NCBI GenBank assembly: GCA_910588775.1
Contig: CAJURH010000004.1
Span: 1-64,000 of the forward strand
DNA from: an uncultured Lachnospiraceae bacterium
Lineage (GTDB): Bacteria; Bacillota; Clostridia; Lachnospirales; Lachnospiraceae
DNA length: 64,000 nucleotides
Direction of reading: 5' to 3'
Shown: positions 16,038-24,256 of the stretch, one piece after another
Position numbering within the stretch: the first letter of the stretch is position 1
Layout of the letters: every line of letters begins with the position of its first letter
The notes under the pieces: generated by a model
What the model was told of the DNA's origin: nothing
Database searches by the model: none
What the model saw: only the letters and a program-made list of their open reading frames with translations
Translations under genes and position numbers: made by a program

Positions 16038-17011
16038 CAAACCGGACAGACCCATACGGAAGATCCATTGATTATATGCGCGTCTCCATCATAGACCGCT
16101 GCAACTTAAGATGCCGCTACTGCATACCGGAAGGCATAGAATGGCTTCCCCCAAACGAAATCCTGACCTTAGAGGAAATCGCTGGGATATGCAGACAGGC
16201 AGCCGCCATCGGCATCCGCAAAATCAAAATCACAGGCGGAGAGCCGCTCATTCGAAAAGGCTGCATGGATTTGATTCATATGATTAAATCCATCCCGGAC
16301 ATTGAACAGGTCACGCTCACCACCAACGGAACGCTGTTGGCTTCCTACGCCAAGCGCCTCCACCAGGAGGGCCTGGACGCCGTCAACGTCAGCCTGGACA
16401 CATTGAACCGGGAAAAATACGCCAAGATTACCGGATACGACGGCCTTGCGGATGCGCTCTCGGGCATATCTGAGATAGAAAAATATAAGATTCCCCTGAA
16501 AATCAATTCCGTATTACAGCGGGGAGTCAACGACGAAGACTGGCAGGAGCTGGCCCAAATGGCCAAAGACCGAAACATAAACGTGCGTTTCATCGAGATG
16601 ATGCCCATCGGCCACGGCAAACAATTTGAATCCATATCCAATGAAGATATTCTGGCGAAAATCCAGGCGCGCTATGGCCCTGTGGAGAAAGTGCAAAAAA
16701 GCCTGGGAAACGGGCCGGCCTCCTACATTCACATACCGGGTTTCCGCGGAGATATTGGATTTATCAGCGCCATCCATGGAAAATTCTGCCACGCCTGCAA
16801 CCGGATTCGACTGACCGCCACCGGACAGCTCAAACCCTGTCTGTGTTACGAAGACCATATTTCCTTAAAAGAGGCCATCCGGGGCGGCTCCCCTGAAGAA
16901 GTGCAGCGTCTGTTGCTGGCCGCCATCGACCAAAAACCGGCCGGGCACTGCTTTAACCAAAACCAGGAAATGATTACCGAGAAACAGGAAATGGCCCAGA
17001 TCGGCGGATAA
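16034..17011 (+). CDS. moaA: GTP 3',8-cyclase MoaA (radical SAM)
   Basis: 325 residues. The radical-SAM cluster motif CNLRCRYC lies near residue 22; KITGGEPLIRKG follows near 68. The C-terminal substrate-side cluster is represented by FCHACNRIRLTATGQLKPCLCYE near 255-275. MoaA starts molybdopterin synthesis from GTP together with MoaC. Start at ATG 16034, overlapping the moaC stop as ATGA, with GGGGAACG upstream. Last gene of the operon; the WYL regulator ends 10 nt beyond on the opposite strand. No moaE/moaD appear in the window. Confidence 0.95.
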   Translation: MTNRTDPYGRSIDYMRVSIIDRCNLRCRYCIPEGIEWLPPNEILTLEEIAGICRQAAAIGIRKIKITGGEPLIRKGCMDLIHMIKSIPDIEQVTLTTNGTLLASYAKRLHQEGLDAVNVSLDTLNREKYAKITGYDGLADALSGISEIEKYKIPLKINSVLQRGVNDEDWQELAQMAKDRNINVRFIEMMPIGHGKQFESISNEDILAKIQARYGPVEKVQKSLGNGPASYIHIPGFRGDIGFISAIHGKFCHACNRIRLTATGQLKPCLCYEDHISLKEAIRGGSPEEVQRLLLAAIDQKPAGHCFNQNQEMITEKQEMAQIGG

Positions 17012-17021
17012 CGGGCCATTT

Positions 17022-18002
17022 TCAATATTCCTCCACAATCTCCTGAAGATACTCCTTATATGCTTTCTGCACATGGGCCGGGCCAGCTATATGCATGCTT
17101 TTTCCAATACCCGTCACCCATCCGAAAAACTGCCGGCTGACCGCCACCAGGATGCGCGCCTTAAAGCATTTCTCATCCACTGGGGTCAGCATGGTTTCTT
17201 TCCCAAAGCGGTCCATAATCACCCCCGCAATCTCGTTTTTACACAACAGGACCACTTCCTCGTCCTGCCCTCCATACATGGAAAAGGTCTTCTTGGCAAA
17301 CGCGGCCAGGTCAAAATTCTGAAAATTCTCTTTTCCCACCCGCTCCTGATTTTCCACCTGCATCCGCTGCATTTTATCCACCCGGTAATGCTTAATCCGG
17401 TCCGCCTCCTCATCGTAGGCAATCAGATAATAATTTCCATCATCCCAGGTCAGCGCCCATGGACTGACCTGGTAAATAGCCCCGTCTTTCTTCGGCGCAA
17501 GCCTCTTTCCCACCGTCCACTGGGCATATTGAAACGCAATCTGCCGATTTCCCAGGATGGCCGTGTGAATCTGATCCACATTGTAATAGATGGTCTCGTT
17601 GCCAGTTTTCGGCCGATCGTAGATAAACACATGTCTCTGTAACTGCTTGGCCTCATGGGCGCTGGCCAGACGCTCCAGTTTCCCAATCAGCTCCTTGGAT
17701 TTCCTGCCAGTGATAAATTTCGAAGACTGCACCGCGTCCACCAGAAGTTTCAGCTCCGCCATCTCAAACTCTCTGGCGCCCACATAATAGCCGCCGTTGG
17801 CTCCCCTAGACTGGAGAATATCCAGACCAAATTCCGTCAGCGTCTCGATGTCGCTGTATATGGTTTTCCGGTCGGCGGACATGCCGTAAACCCCCAGCGC
17901 CTTTCCTATATCCGCCGCCGACATCACGTGCCCCTCATCGGTTCTCTCCAGCAATATCTTCATGATGTAGAGCATCCTTAATTTAACCGTCGAAACCGCC
18001 AT
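17022..18002 (-). CDS. WYL-domain transcriptional regulator (DeoR/YafY type)
   Basis: 326 residues. N-terminal winged HTH (VKLRMLYIMKILLE, later MSADRKTIYSDIETLTEFG), a middle WYL domain (IYQVSPWALTWDDGNYYLIAYDEEADRIKHYRVDKM near residues 175-215), and a C-terminal WCX part ending GPAHVQKAYKEYLQEI. WYL domains sense ligands, often nucleic-acid-derived, and control varied operons including defence systems. Start at ATG 18002 with GGAGG 8 nt upstream. It overlaps the 41-codon gene upstream by 20 nt, so the two are probably cotranscribed. Target not evident. Confidence 0.87.
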   Translation of the reverse strand: MAVSTVKLRMLYIMKILLERTDEGHVMSAADIGKALGVYGMSADRKTIYSDIETLTEFGLDILQSRGANGGYYVGAREFEMAELKLLVDAVQSSKFITGRKSKELIGKLERLASAHEAKQLQRHVFIYDRPKTGNETIYYNVDQIHTAILGNRQIAFQYAQWTVGKRLAPKKDGAIYQVSPWALTWDDGNYYLIAYDEEADRIKHYRVDKMQRMQVENQERVGKENFQNFDLAAFAKKTFSMYGGQDEEVVLLCKNEIAGVIMDRFGKETMLTPVDEKCFKARILVAVSRQFFGWVTGIGKSMHIAGPAHVQKAYKEYLQEIVEEY

Positions 18003-18108
18003 CTTCGCACGCCTCCATGTATTCCCGGTAATCCGTCTCATCTGCAAACAGACGGTATTCTCCATTCACATATCCCATATAGCCATCCCCCACAATATAT
18101 CCCTTCAT
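17983..18108 (-). CDS. 41-residue conserved-looking small protein
   Basis: Frame ATG 18108 to TAA 17983, beginning MKGYIVGDGYMGYVNGEY and continuing with an acidic stretch FADETDYREYMEACEDG. RBS GGGAGG lies about 10 nt upstream. Repeated G-Y motifs and strong acidity are unlike random reverse-strand sequence, and I recall similar short GYMGYV proteins in gut Clostridia, though I cannot verify this here. It overlaps the WYL regulator start by 20 nt and follows a plausible promoter. Function unknown. Confidence 0.68.
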   Translation of the reverse strand: MKGYIVGDGYMGYVNGEYRLFADETDYREYMEACEDGGFDG

Positions 18109-18136
18109 CCTTCTCGCCGCCTCCCATTTACGTTTT

Positions 18137-18164
18137 CCTATACTTTAACAAAGTGGATGTCCAA
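18137..18164 (-). promoter_or_regulatory. Candidate promoter for the small gene and WYL regulator
   Basis: On the minus strand TTGGAC, a 16-bp spacer and TATAGG, 29 nt before the ATG at 18108. Both boxes are imperfect. Confidence 0.45.
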
Positions 18165-18201
18165 AAATCTCCCCATCCATCAGAAAACGTTTCCGGGATT
18201 T

Positions 18202-18930
18202 TCACCTGTCACAGTAAGCTTGAATAGCCCTGGCGGCAAACTCCGCCGTGCCCTCGCCTCCGGCCTTGTCAATATTTTCCGTCATGCTCCCGCCCCCTGC
18301 GTACATCTGTCCCAGAGACCATAAAATCTCATTGGAACAATCATAAAAATGTTCCGTAATAAAATCCTGCAATTTCTTCACCTGTTCCCGCACCGACCGC
18401 TCTGCCGGGTCCAACTGCTGCATCTCGCCAAACTTTGCCAAAATTCCCATAAGGTCCACGCTTATTTCCCTCTCCTGCTCCCTTGTCCGCCCTTTGGCCT
18501 TCTCCTGAAACTGGCGAAACTCTGGAGTATGGCCCCAAGACTCTTTCGCCTGCCTGGCATACTCGTCAATCTTTTTCGTGTCAAACGCTGTAAAATCCAA
18601 ATTCTTCACTCCTGTCATTTTTATTCCACAGGCCAGGTCAATGAGATTTTCCAGATGCTCCTTCTTCATCCGAAGCAGCGCAATCTGCTGCTCCAGCGCC
18701 CGGTTACGGTCGAAATCGGGACTGTCCAAAATCCCTTTAATCTCTCTCAGCGGAAATTGCAATTCCCGAAACAACAAAATATACTGCAAACGCTCCAGCG
18801 CCGCGTCGTCGTACAGACGATATCCGGCCTCTGAAATTTTCGCCGGACGCAAAAGCCCAATCTGGTGGTAATGGTGCAGCGCGCGTACACTCACTCCCGC
18901 CAACTGGCTGACTTCATGAACGGTCATCAT
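18202..18930 (-). CDS. MerR-family regulator with TipAS-like effector domain
   Basis: 242 residues. N-terminal MerR winged helix (TVHEVSQLAGVSVRALHHYHQIGLLRPA) followed by the dimerisation coiled coil (residues about 75-110) and a TipAS-like all-helical domain (WGHTPEFRQFQEKAKGRT, then EILWSLGQMYAGGGSMTENIDKAGGEGTAEFAARAI). TipAS domains bind thiopeptides and other amphipathic drugs. The start is chosen at ATG 18930, with AGGAGGT 9 nt upstream. Divergent from the GH5 gene. Probably autoregulated from the promoter at 18956-18986. Confidence 0.88.
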   Translation of the reverse strand: MMTVHEVSQLAGVSVRALHHYHQIGLLRPAKISEAGYRLYDDAALERLQYILLFRELQFPLREIKGILDSPDFDRNRALEQQIALLRMKKEHLENLIDLACGIKMTGVKNLDFTAFDTKKIDEYARQAKESWGHTPEFRQFQEKAKGRTREQEREISVDLMGILAKFGEMQQLDPAERSVREQVKKLQDFITEHFYDCSNEILWSLGQMYAGGGSMTENIDKAGGEGTAEFAARAIQAYCDR

Positions 18931-18955
18931 AATCTGCCACCTCCTGTGTAAAACC

Positions 18956-18986
18956 AATGTAAACCATCACGCAACGTCAGAGTCAA
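18956..18986 (-). promoter_or_regulatory. Candidate MerR-type promoter with 19-bp spacer
   Basis: On the minus strand TTGACT, a 19-bp spacer and TACATT. The long spacer is the hallmark of promoters untwisted by MerR proteins, and it lies directly upstream of the merR-like gene. No perfect dyad is visible in the spacer. Confidence 0.4.
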
Positions 18987-19005
18987 GAGGAAAATAAAAA
19001 AATTT

Positions 19006-19034
19006 TTGACATCCTCCCTATAACCCACTATACT
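19006..19034 (+). promoter_or_regulatory. Promoter of the GH5 gene
   Basis: TTGACA, a 17-bp spacer and TATACT. The resulting leader is about 80 nt and contains the palindromic repeat at 19060. Confidence 0.75.
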
Positions 19035-19059
19035 ATAGTCAAAAATATTTTCCAAATAA

Positions 19060-19089
19060 GCGATTGCGAAACGGGCGTTTCACAATCGC
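19060..19089. repeat. 30-bp near-perfect palindrome of the GCGAAAC repeat family
   Basis: Arms GCGATTGCGAAACG and CGTTTCACAATCGC separated by GG, one mismatch over 14 bp. It lies in the predicted 5' leader of the GH5 mRNA, 30 nt before the ATG, and would fold as a strong hairpin. Related arms occur at 9965, 25454 and 58335. Confidence 0.75.
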
Positions 19090-19119
19090 CTAATTGTCCC
19101 AACAGAGAAAGGAAGATTT

Positions 19120-20103
19120 ATGAAAAAATTCAGATTTTGTTTAAAATGCCTGCTGCTGGCGGTCTCGCTGAACATATTTTTTTGCGCCGCGTCCGTCCAT
19201 GCGGCCAAACTGCCCGCCCTGAAAGTAAAGGGCTCCCAGTTAGTGAACGCCAAAGGGAAAACTGTTCAGCTAAAAGGAGTCAGCTCCCACGGTCTGTCCT
19301 GGTTTCCAGAATATGTAAACCAGAAGTCTTTTCGCCATATGAAAAAGAACTGGGGCATAAACGCCGTGCGCCTGGCCATGTACACCAGCGAATACAACGG
19401 CTACTGCACCGGAGACGCCGCCAACCGAAAAGAATTAGAACAGCGCATCCACAAAGGCGTCCAGTACGCCACCCAGGCGGGGCTTTACGTAATCATCGAC
19501 TGGCATGTGCTCAGCGATGGCAATCCACGCACATATGAGAAACAAGCCGTCCGGTTTTTCAGGAAAATGGCTTCCAAGTACAAAAATCACACCAACGTGC
19601 TCTACGAAATCTGCAACGAACCCAACGGAGGAACTTCCTGGAGCGTTATCAAAACTTACGCCAAAAAAGTCGTAAAAGCAATCCGCTCCCAGGATAAAAA
19701 AGGGATTATCCTCATCGGAACGCCCAACTGGTCACAGGACGTGGACGCAGCGGCCAAAAGCCCCCTCAAAGGCTACAAAAACCTGATGTACTCCCTGCAT
19801 TTCTACGCCGGAACCCACGGGGAGGATTTGCGCCAGAAAGCCAAGACCGCCCTGGAGAAAAAACTACCCCTGTTCGTATCAGAATTCGGCATCTCCGACG
19901 CATCCGGAAATGGAGCATTGAATAAGCGGGAAGGGAAAAAATGGATGCAGTTTCTCAAGAAACATAAAATCAGTTACATAGGCTGGAACTTATCAAACAA
20001 ACAGGAAAGCTCCGCGCTTCTGAAACCCGCCTGCCAAAAAACATCCGGCTGGAAAAACGCAGACCTCTCCCCCTGGGGAAAATGGTTGCTGAAACAATTC
20101 TAA
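19120..20103 (+). CDS. Secreted GH5 endoglucanase-like glycoside hydrolase
   Basis: 327 residues with a signal peptide (residues 1 to about 29, ending VHAAK). GH5 barrel features: VRLAMYTSEY near residue 83, IIDWHV near 125, the acid/base glutamate E167 in YEICNEPNG, SLHFYAGTH near 225, and the nucleophile E255 in FVSEFGISD. This is the bacterial GH5 cellulase (subfamily 2-like) pattern, cleaving beta-1,4-glucans. No carbohydrate-binding module. RBS AAAGGAAG. Own promoter with a hairpin in the leader. Downstream modC is read toward it, with one base between the stop codons. Confidence 0.92.
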   Translation: MKKFRFCLKCLLLAVSLNIFFCAASVHAAKLPALKVKGSQLVNAKGKTVQLKGVSSHGLSWFPEYVNQKSFRHMKKNWGINAVRLAMYTSEYNGYCTGDAANRKELEQRIHKGVQYATQAGLYVIIDWHVLSDGNPRTYEKQAVRFFRKMASKYKNHTNVLYEICNEPNGGTSWSVIKTYAKKVVKAIRSQDKKGIILIGTPNWSQDVDAAAKSPLKGYKNLMYSLHFYAGTHGEDLRQKAKTALEKKLPLFVSEFGISDASGNGALNKREGKKWMQFLKKHKISYIGWNLSNKQESSALLKPACQKTSGWKNADLSPWGKWLLKQF

Positions 20104-20104
20104 A

Positions 20105-21187
20105 TCATCCATGCAAGGCCATAATGTCTTTGCCGTCCACATGAACCCATATCTCATCTTTCGCGCCCTCCTGGCGGCAAAACGTCTGCCAGGATTCCTT
20201 GGGCATTTCGATTCGAATACGGCCATTATCCACCCCGTCTTCGGGCCGCAAAAGAACCACCGTGGAAAAAACATCCTCCACCACCCGCAGAATCTTACAG
20301 CGGAAAGTATTCTTCCGCCCAGGAGCCTCTTTTTGCAACACTGGCTGAATAGAATGGCTGCGTACGCCGATACAGTAAAACCCATCCGGGATTTCCCCCT
20401 CGTATTCCAGCGCAACGCCCCAATCCTCCGCGTAGATCCGGTTTTCCCCCGCCAATCGGGCCTTGGAAAAATTCTTGCAGCCGGACAACACCGCCGCGGC
20501 GCGGGACCCAGGCGCCTCAAAGAGCTGTTTCACCGGTATCACCGGACTGGACTTCCCCTGATCCATCACGCACACCCGGTCACAGACCCGGTAAATCTCT
20601 TCCCGGCTGTGGGAAACGAAAAGCGTGTTGCCGGAAAATTCCTCCAGCAGACTGGCCAATTCCAGCTCCAGCTTCCATTTCATGAAGTCATCCAGCGCGG
20701 AAAAGGGTTCATCCAACAAAAGCGCCCTGGGTTTCGACAAAAAAATCCGCGCCAATGCCACCCTCTGCTGCTGACCTCCGGAAAGCTGCTGGGGTTTATG
20801 GCTCTCCAACCCATCCAGACAAAACTTGTCAATCATCGCCTCTATGGCCCGCGCCGCCTTTTTCTTATCCTTTTCATAAGGTTTCAGTCCCGCCATCAGA
20901 TTCTGCCGCACCGTCATATTGGGAAACAGCGCATAATTCTGGAACAAAAACCCCACACGCCGCTGCTGGGGCTTTAAATTAATCTTCTCTCTGGAGTCAA
21001 AGAAAACCGTCCCGTCCAGTTCAATTCTCCCCTCATCGGGTTTTAATATCCCGGCTATACAGCGAAGCGTCACGCTTTTGCCGCAACCGGAAGCGCCCAG
21101 AATTCCGGTCACGCCCGCGTCCGCCTGAAACTTGGTCTCCAGCACAAACCCGCCCAGTTTCTTCTTAATATCCACATATAAAGACAT
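20105..21187 (-). CDS. modC: Molybdate ABC transporter ATP-binding protein ModC
   Basis: 360 residues. Walker A GASGCGKS near residue 33, Q-loop FQNYALFPNM, signature LSGGQQQRVALAR near 130 and Walker B LLLDEPFSALD near 153. The C-terminal extension (from about 230) is a MOP/TOBE-like domain that in ModC and related importers binds oxyanion or regulatory ligands. One base separates its ATG from the modB stop. Assignment as molybdate rather than sulfate or iron rests on modA and modB next to it and on the many Mo-cofactor genes nearby. Confidence 0.9.
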   Translation of the reverse strand: MSLYVDIKKKLGGFVLETKFQADAGVTGILGASGCGKSVTLRCIAGILKPDEGRIELDGTVFFDSREKINLKPQQRRVGFLFQNYALFPNMTVRQNLMAGLKPYEKDKKKAARAIEAMIDKFCLDGLESHKPQQLSGGQQQRVALARIFLSKPRALLLDEPFSALDDFMKWKLELELASLLEEFSGNTLFVSHSREEIYRVCDRVCVMDQGKSSPVIPVKQLFEAPGSRAAAVLSGCKNFSKARLAGENRIYAEDWGVALEYEGEIPDGFYCIGVRSHSIQPVLQKEAPGRKNTFRCKILRVVEDVFSTVVLLRPEDGVDNGRIRIEMPKESWQTFCRQEGAKDEIWVHVDGKDIMALHG

Positions 21188-21188
21188 C

Positions 21189-21872
21189 TCATTCCCTCCT
21201 GGCCGCCTTCTTCCCCGCTCTCTCCCGTCTCTCCAGCAAATTCACCACAACCAAAACCACGGCGGAAATGGCCATGTTGACCATCACCCACCGAAATGCC
21301 AGCGCGTCGTTGTCCGTGCGCCAGAGCTGATACACCGTTGTGGAAATGGTGGCCGTCCGCCCGGGCGTATACCCGGCAACCATGCTGGTGGCGCCGTACT
21401 CCCCCAGCGCCCTGGCAAAGGCCAGAACCGCCCCAGCTAAAATCCCCTGCCGACAGGCCGGCATCCGAATGCGCCAGAAAATATACGTATTGGACAAACC
21501 AAGCGTCTGCCCAGAAAAGGCCAGCGTCTCATCAAAACTCTCAAAAGCGCCCCTGGCCGTCCGGTACATAAGCGGAAACGCCACCACGGCGGCGGCAAAA
21601 ACGCCGGAATACCAGGTCATCACCAACCGCGCATGAAAAACTTCCCAAAACCAAGCGCCCAGGGGCCTTCTAGGTCCCAACAGCATCAGAAGAAAATACC
21701 CCACAACGGTGGGAGGAAGCACCAGTGGCAAAGTCAGCGCCACATCCAAAATCCCTTTTAAAACAGGATGCAGCCTGGCGATATAATAAGCCGCCAAAAT
21801 ACCACCGAAAAAAACAATCACACTGGAAATCAGCGCAATCCGCAATGAATTATAAAACGGAAACCAGTCCAT
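21189..21872 (-). CDS. modB: Molybdate ABC transporter permease ModB
   Basis: 227 residues with five predicted membrane helices. The cytoplasmic EAA loop, which docks on ModC, is RARALGEYGATSMVAGYTPG near residue 155; LTLPLVLPPTVVGYFLLMLLG near 45 is typical of the CysT/ModB family. It lies 4 nt after modA and 1 nt before modC. Confidence 0.93.
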   Translation of the reverse strand: MDWFPFYNSLRIALISSVIVFFGGILAAYYIARLHPVLKGILDVALTLPLVLPPTVVGYFLLMLLGPRRPLGAWFWEVFHARLVMTWYSGVFAAAVVAFPLMYRTARGAFESFDETLAFSGQTLGLSNTYIFWRIRMPACRQGILAGAVLAFARALGEYGATSMVAGYTPGRTATISTTVYQLWRTDNDALAFRWVMVNMAISAVVLVVVNLLERRERAGKKAARRE

Positions 21873-21876
21873 CCCG

Positions 21877-22731
21877 CTACCTCACCCGCTTAAATCCCAC
21901 TTCTTCAAACACTTCCATACACGCATCCGTCTGCAGATAATCCAGAAACGCCTGGGCTTCGGCCGGATACTGAGCGCCCTTCATCACCGCTGCCGGATAA
22001 ATGGCGGGTTTGCACAGATCGCTGCCAGCCTCCGCCACTGTATCCAGTCCGGCGGCAAAAGCGTCCGTGGCGTAAATGATTCCCGCATCCACCGTGGCTT
22101 CCGCCACCTGCGTGGTTACTTCCTTTACGTTGGAACCATAAGTAATCTTATTATCCGCCTCCAGCTCGTCCAGGATTCCCAGCGTATTTAAAATTTCCAC
22201 AGAATACTGTCCCACCGGCACGTCCTCGTTTCCCAGCGCCAGAAGCTTCAGCTTATCCGCGCCCAGGTCCTCAAAAGATTCAATCCCCGCCGGATTCCCT
22301 TCTGGAACGGCCAAAACCACCTTGTTCTCCAGCAGATTCACCCGACTATCCTCCACTACAAAATCCAGGCCCTCTTCATTTACGGAAGCGTCCGCCTCTA
22401 TGTCCAGTTGATCCATCTGCTTTTGCGCCGCGGAAATAAACACATCGCAGTCGGCGCCCTCTTGAATCTGCGTCTTCAGCGTGCCCGACGAGTCAAAACT
22501 AAATGCCAGTGAAACGCCAGGCTCCTCCTTTTTGTACATCTCCTGGATTTTTTCAAGAGTTTCCGTCATGGACGCCGCCGCGAACACATGCAAGGTCACT
22601 GGAGTCACCGTTTCCTCCTCCTGCTCTTTGGACGCGCCCACCGTTTGCGTCTCTTCCTTCGCCTGATCCGCCCTACCGCAGCCAACCAGCAAAAAGACCG
22701 CCAGTAAAACCGTCGCCTTCTTTATCTTCAT
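21877..22731 (-). CDS. modA: Molybdate-binding lipoprotein ModA
   Basis: About 284 residues. Lipoprotein signal with lipobox LLVGCG, then the type II periplasmic-binding fold: LHVFAAASMTETLEKI near residue 48, SFDSSGTLKTQI near 78, and DAGIIYATDAFAAG near 215, all typical of ModA, which binds molybdate or tungstate. Start: ATG 22731 has GGGGG 9 nt upstream; the GTG at 22737 is too close to it. Gene order modA-modB-modC, driven by the promoter at 22789 with a palindrome over the start of transcription. Confidence 0.93.
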   Translation of the reverse strand: MKIKKATVLLAVFLLVGCGRADQAKEETQTVGASKEQEEETVTPVTLHVFAAASMTETLEKIQEMYKKEEPGVSLAFSFDSSGTLKTQIQEGADCDVFISAAQKQMDQLDIEADASVNEEGLDFVVEDSRVNLLENKVVLAVPEGNPAGIESFEDLGADKLKLLALGNEDVPVGQYSVEILNTLGILDELEADNKITYGSNVKEVTTQVAEATVDAGIIYATDAFAAGLDTVAEAGSDLCKPAIYPAAVMKGAQYPAEAQAFLDYLQTDACMEVFEEVGFKRVR

Positions 22732-22757
22732 TCTCACTTACCCCCTTTTCAAATACT

Positions 22758-22779
22758 GTTATTTTTTCAAAAAAATAAC
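22758..22779. promoter_or_regulatory. Perfect 22-bp palindrome, probable operator of modABC
   Basis: GTTATTTTTT-CA-AAAAAATAAC, symmetrical over 10 bp arms. It begins a few bases downstream of the predicted transcription start of modABC, where a bound repressor would block transcription. The outer GTTAT/ATAAC halves resemble ModE-type sites (CGTTAT...ATAACG). The identity of the regulator is inferred. Confidence 0.65.
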
Positions 22780-22788
22780 GCTATCCTC

Positions 22789-22817
22789 ATTATACATTTG
22801 AAAAAATAAATTGTCAA
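22789..22817 (-). promoter_or_regulatory. Consensus promoter of modABC
   Basis: On the minus strand TTGACA, a 17-bp spacer and TATAAT, a perfect sigma-A match. Transcription should start near 22782. Confidence 0.88.
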
Positions 22818-22850
22818 CGTCCCAGCGCCAGCGTCAAATGAAAAAAAGAA

Positions 22851-22879
22851 TTGTCAGATTTCCTGGATTGTCGTATCAT
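22851..22879 (+). promoter_or_regulatory. Promoter of xpt
   Basis: TTGTCA, a 17-bp spacer and TATCAT. The leader is only about 40 nt, too short for a purine riboswitch. Confidence 0.68.
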
Positions 22880-22926
22880 GAATAAGGAATCATCCGAAAC
22901 ACGCATATGAAAGAGGGGAAAACACC

Positions 22927-23517
22927 ATGCAGCTTCTAAAAGACCGCATTCGAAAAGACGGGATTGTAAAACCCGGAAACATTCTGAAAGTAGACAGTTT
23001 TCTGAACCACCAGATGGACATCCCTTTCATCAATGAATTGGGAAAAGAATTCAAACGCAGATTTGACGACTGCGCCATCACCAAACTCCTCACCATCGAG
23101 GCTTCTGGCATCGGCATCGCCGCACTGACTGCGCAGCATTTCCATACGCCCATGATTTTTGCCAAAAAAGCGCAGAGCCTGAACCTGGACGGGGATATGT
23201 ACACGGCAAAAGTGGAATCTTTCACCCACAAGAAGGTCTATGACGTTATTCTATCCAAGAAATTCCTCACCGCGCAGGATCACGTACTGATTATCGACGA
23301 TTTCCTGGCCAATGGGTGCGCTCTGGAAGGACTGATTGAAATTGTACGCACATCTGGCGCCTCTCTTGCAGGAGCAGGGGTGGTCATTGAGAAAGGATTT
23401 CAGGGAGGGGGAGACCGCATACGCCGCATGGGCGTGCGCCTGGAATCCCTGGCCATCATTGATTCCATGACTGAGGACAGCCTCACATTCCGGGAATCAC
23501 ACATTTTGGGAAAATGA
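22927..23517 (+). CDS. xpt: Xanthine phosphoribosyltransferase
   Basis: 196 residues, the usual Xpt length. It transfers ribose-5-phosphate from PRPP to xanthine, giving XMP. Family blocks: RIRKDGIVKPGNILKVDSFLNHQ at the N-terminus, ASGIGIAAL near 58 and the PRPP loop VLIIDDFLANGCALEGL near 124. RBS GAGGGG precedes the ATG. It overlaps or abuts the ECF S-component gene, suggesting uptake and salvage are coupled. No guanine/xanthine riboswitch is visible upstream. Confidence 0.93.
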   Translation: MQLLKDRIRKDGIVKPGNILKVDSFLNHQMDIPFINELGKEFKRRFDDCAITKLLTIEASGIGIAALTAQHFHTPMIFAKKAQSLNLDGDMYTAKVESFTHKKVYDVILSKKFLTAQDHVLIIDDFLANGCALEGLIEIVRTSGASLAGAGVVIEKGFQGGGDRIRRMGVRLESLAIIDSMTEDSLTFRESHILGK

Positions 23518-23540
23518 ACACAGAAAGGAAGCGACTGAAA

Positions 23541-24077
23541 ATGAAAGACTCTCGAAAGATAACCTTTGCGGCATTATTCGCCGCTCTCACCTGCGCGGCC
23601 ACCATGGTCATTCGCATCCCCACCTTCAGTACCGGCGGGTACATACATCCGGGGGATGCGCTGGTCATTCTCTCCGGCGTATTTCTGGGACCCGCATGCG
23701 GGGGCCTATCCGCAGGCATTGGCTCGGCCATGTCCGACCTGCTGGGCGGTTATTTCTTCTATGCCCCCATCACCTTTCTCGTCAAAAGCGCCATCGCATT
23801 CCTGACGGGAAAAGCGCTTCAGTTTCTCATCGCCCACAAAAAAAGCGTCTGGATGGGCATAGTCGTCGGCGGATTGCTGGATATCGCGCTGGTTATATTG
23901 GGCTATGGGATTTACGAAACCATTTTATATGGGCTTCCCGCCGCCGTGGCAAGCGCGCTCCCCAATCTGATTCAGGGAATCGGCGGACTGGTCTTATCCA
24001 TAGCTCTATATCCAGTATTATCAACAATACCAAATTTCTCTTATGGATCCGGTAAAGCAATAAAGAGACGAAAATGA
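23541..24077 (+). CDS. ECF transporter S component, substrate unknown
   Basis: 178 residues, about six membrane helices. The N-terminal KITFAALFAALTCAATMVIRIP and the GGYIHPGDALVILSGVFLGP loop are typical of ECF S components of the PdxU/HmpT-like group, which pair with a shared EcfT/EcfA module to import vitamins or related compounds. The start at 23541 has AGAAAGGA 10 nt upstream; a start at 23514 overlapping xpt is also possible. Cotranscription with xpt hints at a purine-related or similar substrate, but this is not established. Confidence 0.82.
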   Translation: MKDSRKITFAALFAALTCAATMVIRIPTFSTGGYIHPGDALVILSGVFLGPACGGLSAGIGSAMSDLLGGYFFYAPITFLVKSAIAFLTGKALQFLIAHKKSVWMGIVVGGLLDIALVILGYGIYETILYGLPAAVASALPNLIQGIGGLVLSIALYPVLSTIPNFSYGSGKAIKRRK

Positions 24078-24087
24078 AAATCTATAA

Positions 24088-24127
24088 AAGACGGGAAAAA
24101 CCCATTGGTTTTTGCCCGTCTTATCTT
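24088..24127. terminator. Rho-independent terminator after the ECF S-component gene
   Basis: Stem AAGACGGG-AAAAACC / GGTTTTT-g-CCCGTCTT with a 4-nt loop, followed by ATCTTT. Strong, 15 paired bases with one bulge. Confidence 0.8.
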
Positions 24128-24205
24128 TAAATAATTTCCTCTCAATAAATCGAATATTAAATGGCGCCTCCTTGGATTTAGTCTGTTTCTGCACTAAATA
24201 TTTAG

Positions 24206-24244
24206 AAAAAAACTGCCTCACAAGTTTTTCAACTTATGAAGCAG
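24206..24244 (-). terminator. Rho-independent terminator of the sugar-binding lipoprotein gene
   Basis: On the minus strand an interrupted hairpin CTGCTTCATAAGTT/AACTTGTGAGGCAG followed by seven T residues, 12 nt after the stop codon at 24257. Confidence 0.78.
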
Positions 24245-24256
24245 AATAAACAAACC

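Noticed and set aside
22818..22926. Xanthine/guanine riboswitch upstream of xpt
   Set aside because: The leader after the promoter is only about 40 nt, too short for the aptamer plus expression platform.
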